From assembly GCA_964017185.1 (NCBI GenBank), contig OZ024882.1, positions 35,698,488-35,762,487 on the forward strand: a DNA stretch of 64,000 nucleotides, written 5' to 3'. Of this stretch, positions 57,331 through 64,000 are shown in pieces. Source of the DNA: Rugalucina vietnamica. Taxonomy: Eukaryota > Mollusca > Bivalvia > Lucinida > Lucinidae. The stretch's first letter is position 1. Each line of letters starts with the position of its first letter. The position numbers and the translations under genes are program-made. Under the pieces are notes generated by a model. It was not told the origin of the DNA and searched no databases. It saw only the letters and a list, made by a program, of their open reading frames with translations.

Positions 57331-59490
57331 TCAAGTGAGCTAAAACAGCAATTTAGTGATTTTTTTTTTTCTGTATATTAATTCCGTGAATCAATAAACT
57401 GATATCTGTGGTCAGCATAAAGTTTTGAAAACTACACCGGTAGAGACCAAAGACAAGTTTATTCATTGTAAAATACTTTGATCTAAACGCATCTACTGCA
57501 GCTAAAAGAATTTTTCAACACTGAAAATGGTACATCGACTCATCATGTAATGGTACACTCTTTCCATTAGGAATAACGGAAAATGGGACACTCGAAAATA
57601 CAGCAGGCCGTCTATTTGTCGGAAGTTTTCCCTATTATGTAAGATACCACAACCATATCAATTAAACATTGATGAAATAGGGTATTTATGGATTACATTT
57701 AAACCATACACCTTTGGAAAAACACACTGTTCTCACAAAGCGGGTCTGTTTTAGCGCAAGTTCTGTCTGTTAAACAATGTCTTTGGAACGAGTTTTACAA
57801 TTTTATGCTGTTTTAAGATTCAAAAATGTGAAAGAGACGTCAACTTTACCTGGGCTGATTCTCCAGACGCCAATCAAGTATAATTTTTAATTTCCAGGTG
57901 CGAAACGCTTTGACAAACGTGTAACAAACGACAACTAGATATACACGAATATGTGTAATCATTGTTTACACACGATCGACATCCGATTGTTGTACATTGA
58001 TTACGTAATAAGTTAACATACTGTGAAAGTGTGTAGCGTTTTTAAATTGAAATTTGCACTCAACATACCGTTTTATGTTTATCTATTCCTTGAGACTCGA
58101 CACACAATATCCAGATGTCACATTGCAACGCATTTTGACCTTAAAGCATGTCCAAGCACATGTTTGAATTTATTTGTGGTCACAAAATGTTTGAAACACA
58201 CCCTAGGATACCATGACACAGACATTACCATATATATGCATCAACAAACACAGAAGGCAAACATGGCAAAGGAAGTTTTTGTTTGACTTCATGCTTAACG
58301 TCCCAATCAAAAGCAAAGGTCATGTCGGGACATTGCCTCCGTTTTATGGGACTTTTACCCAAAGTGAGGATGTCATGACATCCAACAAGTGCTTCAAATA
58401 TAACCATCCAACTAAGCCACAAAGATGGTTTGATTTGAACCACTTTTCCTGGGCTGGCTCAAATCAGAGCGGTATACCAGTAATCAGCTGGTCAGTCAGA
58501 AGCGTGCAAGCTTTGCCTGGAAGCACAAACAGCCCATCTATTTCTTTAGGTCCCATTCACTATATTTGGTTGTCATTTTGATTGAATAATACATCAGCCA
58601 TGTGAGGAGACTGTAACAGCATATGATGGCTTTGTGCCAATGCAACGCGCTACAAATGTGATATTTGGTGAATGATAAAGACCTGAAGTACAAAAATGCA
58701 TGTTCATTGAGTGTGTTTAATGTTTAATATTGAAGAGTATACAATATTACCGAGTTGATTTTGGGTGAAATGATCTTCAAATATTGTTAAAATACAATGT
58801 ACAGTACGCAAAGTTCCCGACTCCGGAAATCCTTATTAAAAACAAGGTTAAATATGTATTACCAGTACCTTCAAAACAAATAATCAGTTTTTGTTCTCTT
58901 GGCAATTTTCTAAACATTGCATTATCCAATAAATATCTGTGAATGAGTTCACTCACACCAATCTTTTATCTTTAGTAGCTTTTTGCATGTCAAATTTTAT
59001 GACATCTGATGTCACACTGTTACATACCGAGAGCAAAGAAACATCGATTATGCATGGAAACAACCATGTACATTACGTACATGAAGGATCTCATAAAATT
59101 ATTTAGAAAATTGTAAACACTGTTACATTATATTTAATGGCAAACACAGGCTGGACCAGAACCCAATACTTCAAACTTACGTACGTAGGATGACACATTG
59201 CCAGGGCTAAATAATCAGCAAGAATGTACAATTTCTTTTGAAATAGTCGCTTCTATGAGGTAATTGCTTCAAGAAACGAAAAATTTGGTCATAAAAATCT
59301 TTCCTGCAAAGTAAAGGATATGACTTTGTCTACATCTTGTCGGGTATAGTTTAGCAGTAATTAAAATTCTATTCTTCTGATGGCAATGATTTATCATTGA
59401 CAAGAACATTTTGCGAAACCAAGTACTTGGCTGTAATGGAAATTTGATTTTATGACAATTACTAAATTTATTCACCCAAGAAACATAAAA
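57331..59490. other. Unassigned 2.2 kb within unit 2
   Basis: Copy of 48271-50430. The only internal difference is at about 59423, where unit 2 reads CCAAGTACTTGG. Confidence 0.5.
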
Positions 59491-59627
59491 GAAAGAGCGG
59501 CTCTCCTAGCAAAACGTGGGGAGCCTGGTTTGCTAACAGAGAACCGGACTAACAACTGAGAGGTCATGATTCGGTCCGATACCCGCCTCCGCCATGTAGT
59601 GTCCCTGAGCAAGACACTTCAAGCTCC

Positions 59628-59890
59628 GGTCGGCCCCCGTGGCTGAATGGTTAAGGTCGCTGACTCCAGTGCTCTTGATCATTCGATCATCTCACCTCCG
59701 TGGGTTCGCACCTCGCACGGGGCATGAGTCACATGTGGGACAAGCATAGTTCTGCTTGCGGGTGTGTCAGGTGGTTTTTCCCCGGGTACTCCGGTTTTCG
59801 CCACACCTTCCGATTGATTTGTCTCGATATGAGTAAAAAAGCTTGAAAGGGATGCAAAATTGAATTAAAAAAAAAAAAAACAAAAAAAAC
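59628..59890 (+). mobile_element. SINE family 1 (unit 2 copy)
   Basis: Copy of 50572-50835 with the same CTTCAAGCTCC flanks (59617-59627 and 59891-59901) and a poly-A tract one base shorter. Confidence 0.93.
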
Positions 59891-60500
59891 CTTCAAGCTC
59901 CACCAAGTACCGGTTACGTACCCAGAAAGGGATGGCTTTGTCTCGCAATGATGAATAGCAAACACACATGTGTGTTTGCTTAACGATAAACGCACGTAAG
60001 AAATTTAGAACAAAAAATCTACATACCTTACCGAACAAAAACCGACGGTTACGCGGCCATGTTTTTGTTGCAATGTGGGGGCAGACATTTTTGTTGGTAT
60101 CACGATTTACCGGAGCCACAAAAAGGTCGTTTCGGCCGGTCCGTGGAAACACCCCAAACCACCCCATAACGTACTCGCGCCCGAGTCAACTCACACGGGT
60201 CAACTCGTCCCCGAGTCAACTCGTCTCTGAGTCAACTCGTCCTCGGAAAACATATATGGAAAACATATACCTGCATTGCTGAATGTTTCAACTTTAGCTC
60301 GTGACATATCCTGGTAGGGGGTGTTTTCAGACTGGTAAAGTAGCAATGGCACAATACATACACTGGTCTTTGTTGTATTTCGATACTTTTACTTTTTATC
60401 TTAACAGAAAATACATCAGTTCCCAATACATGAGTACAGGTTCTCAAACCTAATCAGCCTTGAAATGCGTTCATCAGAGGATCGTCACAATCTCAGATTG

Positions 60501-61065
60501 ACCGAAACCACAATTATATGGTATGGTAATTGCCGAAACAACAATTAAATGGTGTGTTAATTGCCGAAACCACAATTATATAGTACGGTAATTGCCAAAA
60601 CCGCCATTATATGGTGTGGTAATTGTCGAAACCACAATTATATTGTTATGGCAATTGCCGAAACCACAATTATATAGTACGGTAATTGACGCCATTATAT
60701 GGTATGGTAATTGCCGAAACCACCATTATATGGTATGGTAATTGCCGAAACCACAATAATATAGTACGGTAATTGCCGAAACCACCATTATATGGTGTGG
60801 TAATTGCCGAAACCACAATTATATGGTATGGTAATTGCCGAAACCACAATTACATAGTATGGTAATTGCCGAAACCGCCATTATATGGTATGGTAATTGC
60901 CGAAACCGCCATTATATGGTATGGTAATTGCCGAAACCACCATTATATGGTATGGTAATTGACGAAACCACCATTATATGGTATGGTAGTTGCCGAAACC
61001 ACCATTATATGGTACGGTATTGACCGAAACCACAATTAAATGGCGGGGTCATTATATGGTAGGGT
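60501..61065. repeat. 31-bp satellite array (unit 2 copy)
   Basis: Same order of variant units as 51446-52010. No copy-number change between the units was seen, which is notable for a satellite. Confidence 0.94.
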
Positions 61066-61071
61066 AATTAT

Positions 61072-61430
61072 AACAGAAACAGAAACAGAAACAGATTTTA
61101 TTCAAATCCAGTAGGCTAGAAGCCCGTGAGGACACAATACAAACATATATACATGATGACATATCAAAGGACAGTGAAATATTTCGGAGAAGGTGTGCTT
61201 ATTTGTTAACTTATATGATATAATTGTATAATAGTGTTATATGTATACATTTGATCCTATATATAATATATTCATATTCAATGGAGAATTTAGTTTCATC
61301 TATACGGACAATTACAAATACAAATACAATAAATCATGATTTTAAGTAATACAGTAAATCTATTTTTATTCTAGTATTATTATCATTGTTGTTATTAATT
61401 TTATTTTGTTTATCAGAAATCCTCCGCTAC
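61072..61430 (-). mobile_element. LINE 3'-end fragment (unit 2 copy)
   Basis: Copy of 52017-52375. Confidence 0.6.
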
Positions 61431-61548
61431 CTTATATGGTATGGTAATAATTATTATAAATATGGAATGGTAATTATTTTTTATACGGTAGGGTAATTAC
61501 ATGGTATGGTAATAATTATTATATGGAATGGTAATTATTTTTTTCCAG

Positions 61549-61685
61549 TCTCGAGGTGACTACCCAAGATTCCGTGACTCCGTCTTTCACGATTAGTTCC
61601 GCCCTGAGGTCTGGGAGTCAAACTGGTCCAGAGGTCAGCTATGCTATTGTGGGGGATCAACTCTGGTGGACCATAGATATACCCT
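61549..61685 (+). pseudogene. Orphan copy of ZP exon 3 (unit 2)
   Basis: Identical to 52494-52630, with both splice sites intact and the frame open. The same four synonymous differences from the parent exon are present. Confidence 0.85.
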
Positions 61686-62090
61686 GTATGTTATATCAGT
61701 ATAATTACGTCACGAAGAAAACCCAGTCTACGCGTTTTCCGACCAGGTCAGATGCAGATCTGCATTGTACAATTACAGAAAAGGTATACAAGCTTGACAT
61801 TCCGGATTTGAAATGGGTGGCTATCTGCGTAGAGAGAACAAAGGTGCTGGTCATGGTTCAGATGTAGCTCCCGCAGTTTGTCTTCGATTTTTCATCAGAA
61901 AGTCGGAATACTGAGTCCGCTCAGAAAAAATCGTTCTCTGACCACGCCGGTTTAGTTAATTATTACCCCTGACATTGATACGCATTTGTTGATCGCATAG
62001 CTTTAAATGAGAATGTTTTCAATGTGACCCTATTATGCTTATGGTTAACAAGACATTCCTCAAGTGTCTCAAGAAAGTATAACTCGAATC

Positions 62091-62647
62091 TGTCTGAATC
62101 TGAATAGTTTACTGGTGACACGCCAAATGACATTATTTCACCAGGGGGTTCGGATGGGGGAGAAATTAGTCCCTTGAACGCACGAGTGAAGCGAACTTGG
62201 ACACACAATCATCTGACATTTCAGCAGTAGAAAACAGAGAGTCAGGGAGGTCATTCCAGTCCCTGATAGTCTGGGGAAAGAAACTACATTTATAGGCCTC
62301 TATACTAGCAGATGGAAGCTGAAATGCCTTGGAGTTGCTATTTCTACAACGCCTAGTCTTTGGGATAAGGTCATCTGTAGGTATTCTGGCTTTACCCTTC
62401 AGACCTTTGTATAGTAATATAAGGCGATTATCCGTCCTCCTTTTCTTGAGAGATTCCCATTTGAGTTGTTCAAGAATGCCAGTCATACTACCTTCCTCGA
62501 AAGTATAATTCCTAGTTACAAATCTAGCGGCACGATTCTGTACCTTCTCCAATTCCTCCTGGAGGCATTTAGTATGAGGATCCCAAACGGAACTTGGGGG
62601 CAAGAAAATAAGTTTCTCCTCAAGAATCCAAGTGTTCTGTTGGCTGT
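62091..62647 (-). mobile_element. LINE RT C-terminal fragment (unit 2 copy)
   Basis: Copy of 53036-53592. The minus-strand frame 62603-62166 is unchanged. Confidence 0.88.
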
Positions 62648-62875
62648 CGTATCATGTCAAAGATCACCCAGGCTTGAGACTAAACGCGTGTCATAAGACA
62701 ATCAGAGTTGGCTCATATGTCTGACAAAGTTAGAAACAGCCAAGCATGCTGTCATGCGACAGCTCTTATCTGTCATAACTAAAAGTGCAGGTCATGGAGA
62801 CAAGAAACGCCATGGTAACAATTGTAAAATTTAACATTTTTTGTTTGGACCACGTCATTTGCCAGCTTTGGCATT

Positions 62876-63110
62876 GAGCCGCGACGCGAGAAAACCGGTC
62901 TTCGGGGTTTCCGACCAGGTCCGACACAAACCGGCCTGTACAAGCTCAGAAAAGAGCTAGAAGCTTGAAATTTCGGATATAAGAAGAAGAGGAAATATAC
63001 TATCCGTGTAGCGAAAACAAAGGCGCTGATCAGCTTTGCGGTTACCGCGAAGCTGATCTGCGCCTTTGTTTTCGCATAGGCAATAATCCCGTTTTCTCAC
63101 GATGCGGCTC
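62876..63110 (+). mobile_element. GAGCC MITE (family M1), unit 2 copy
   Basis: Copy of 53821-54055 with CATT flanks. Confidence 0.94.
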
Positions 63111-63875
63111 CATTATTTCTGTACCGATTGTTTGTAAAGAGGTTAAACGTCCCAGTCAAATACTTTTCAGGTATATCGCGATACAACCACCATCCCTGGG
63201 CATTAGCCAGTGTAATTGGATAAATACCAGCAGTCATGAACACGCCCGGTAAAGTGCAAATTGACCACCGCCGGTGGTCAACGTAAAAAAAGTTGATATA
63301 CATCCGGTGGTCGTTTTGAGCGTTTCCTGTTATTAGTTTTCGCGAGGTTGGTGGATGTGGCATGTAAGATGTTTTTTGATCAAAAACGTATTATAAAAAT
63401 CAAAGAATGTCAGGCTATCAGTTTTTTGCCGTTGAATGTCTAGCCAAAGTGGTAGTTGAAAAAAATTAACCGTTTTACTACAATCCTTTCCGGCCCGTTT
63501 GATCGGTAGTGAAAACGAAAGTAGAATCTGGTCAAACACAGGTTAAAATGGCCTGATCGTGCCTTTGCAAGCTTTCTGTAACCAATGGTCGTTGCAGTTA
63601 GTTAAATGAACACTAAATTAGCTTTTCAGACATAATTTTAAAAAATTTCAAGCTTTCCTTTCAACACTTAGATCGATTTTGTACCGGCGGTCAACTTGAA
63701 GTTGCGGTGGTCGTATTGATCAATGGGAATTACAATGTAAGTTTTCATCGTGAGAGAAAGCCAGCAAAAATGCAACTTGATGTCGTTTTTGTTAGGGGGC
63801 ACGGCAACATTAATGGAGATGCATTCTAGACACAACCAAATCCAAATCAATGCCGTCGGTGTCCTCATAATTCAA

Positions 63876-64000
63876 CTTCGTTTGTCCATTAGCCATTCAG
63901 TCACATAGTTTAGCAATATCGGATGTATTTATTACTAATTTTTGGTAACCCCAACAATACAAATACTACCTCATGCAAGATGCATTGAATTTATATACAC
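63876..64000. other. Right flank of the tandem duplication
   Basis: Unique in this window. No feature recognised. Confidence 0.6.

Larger units (their letters stand above)
54821..63875 (+). repeat. Tandem duplication, unit 2 (9,055 bp)
   Basis: Head-to-tail copy of 45762-54820. The junction CATAATTCAA/CTAGAAAAATG joins the unit end to the unit start. At the right border the match ends in CATAATTCAACT before TCGTTTG, so a 2-bp CT is shared at the breakpoint. Contents are the same as unit 1 and all sub-elements are present. Confidence 0.97.

Overview
The window is animal genomic DNA: AT-rich, gene-poor, with GT-AG introns and dense in LINEs, tRNA-derived SINEs, DNA-transposon miniatures (MITEs) and minisatellites. 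An aquatic invertebrate, most likely a mollusc such as a bivalve, is my inference from the SRCR/ZP gene type, repeat load and SINE style. No species marker is visible.

One protein-coding gene can be followed on the + strand from the left edge to about 37.26 kb. It is the 3' part of a DMBT1/GP2-type secreted or surface glycoprotein. Fifteen exons with mutually compatible splice phases encode three SRCR domains (two exons each: 1746-1899 + 8091-8251, 8535-8697 + 13886-14058, 16170-16335 + 19707-19876), two small Pro/Thr linker exons (22809-22832, 24337-24372), a complete ten-cysteine zona pellucida (ZP) domain (25303-35825) and a tiny last exon (37123-37175) giving a hydrophobic C-terminus that looks like a GPI-anchor signal. 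An AATAAA follows at 37252. The signal peptide and any further N-terminal domains lie left of the window.

The introns (1.9-37 kb) carry most of the repeats: a 235-bp MITE with GAGCC ends and 4-bp target duplications; a second hairpin repeat that often lies beside exons; several foldback elements; minisatellites of 15, 24, 31, 43, 45, 62 and 74 bp; a 5'-truncated LINE; a decayed Tc1-like transposon; and a set of unusual word-array elements whose interiors are built from scattered, inverted copies of a short family-specific word and whose ends often carry TGTCACAC.

From 37.3 to 45.7 kb there are only repeats: a broken jockey/CR1-like LINE with a MITE inserted in it, a 944-bp element flanked by TTAA, and further word-array elements nested in one another. 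From 45,762 to 63,875 a 9.06-kb block is present twice head-to-tail and almost identical. Each copy holds a LINE with an intact 511-codon reverse-transcriptase ORF, a SINE with an 11-bp target duplication, a 31-bp satellite array, a LINE 3' fragment and an orphan copy of one ZP exon. The orphan exon comes from an older duplication of the 26.7-33.7 kb part of the gene and differs from the parent only at synonymous sites.
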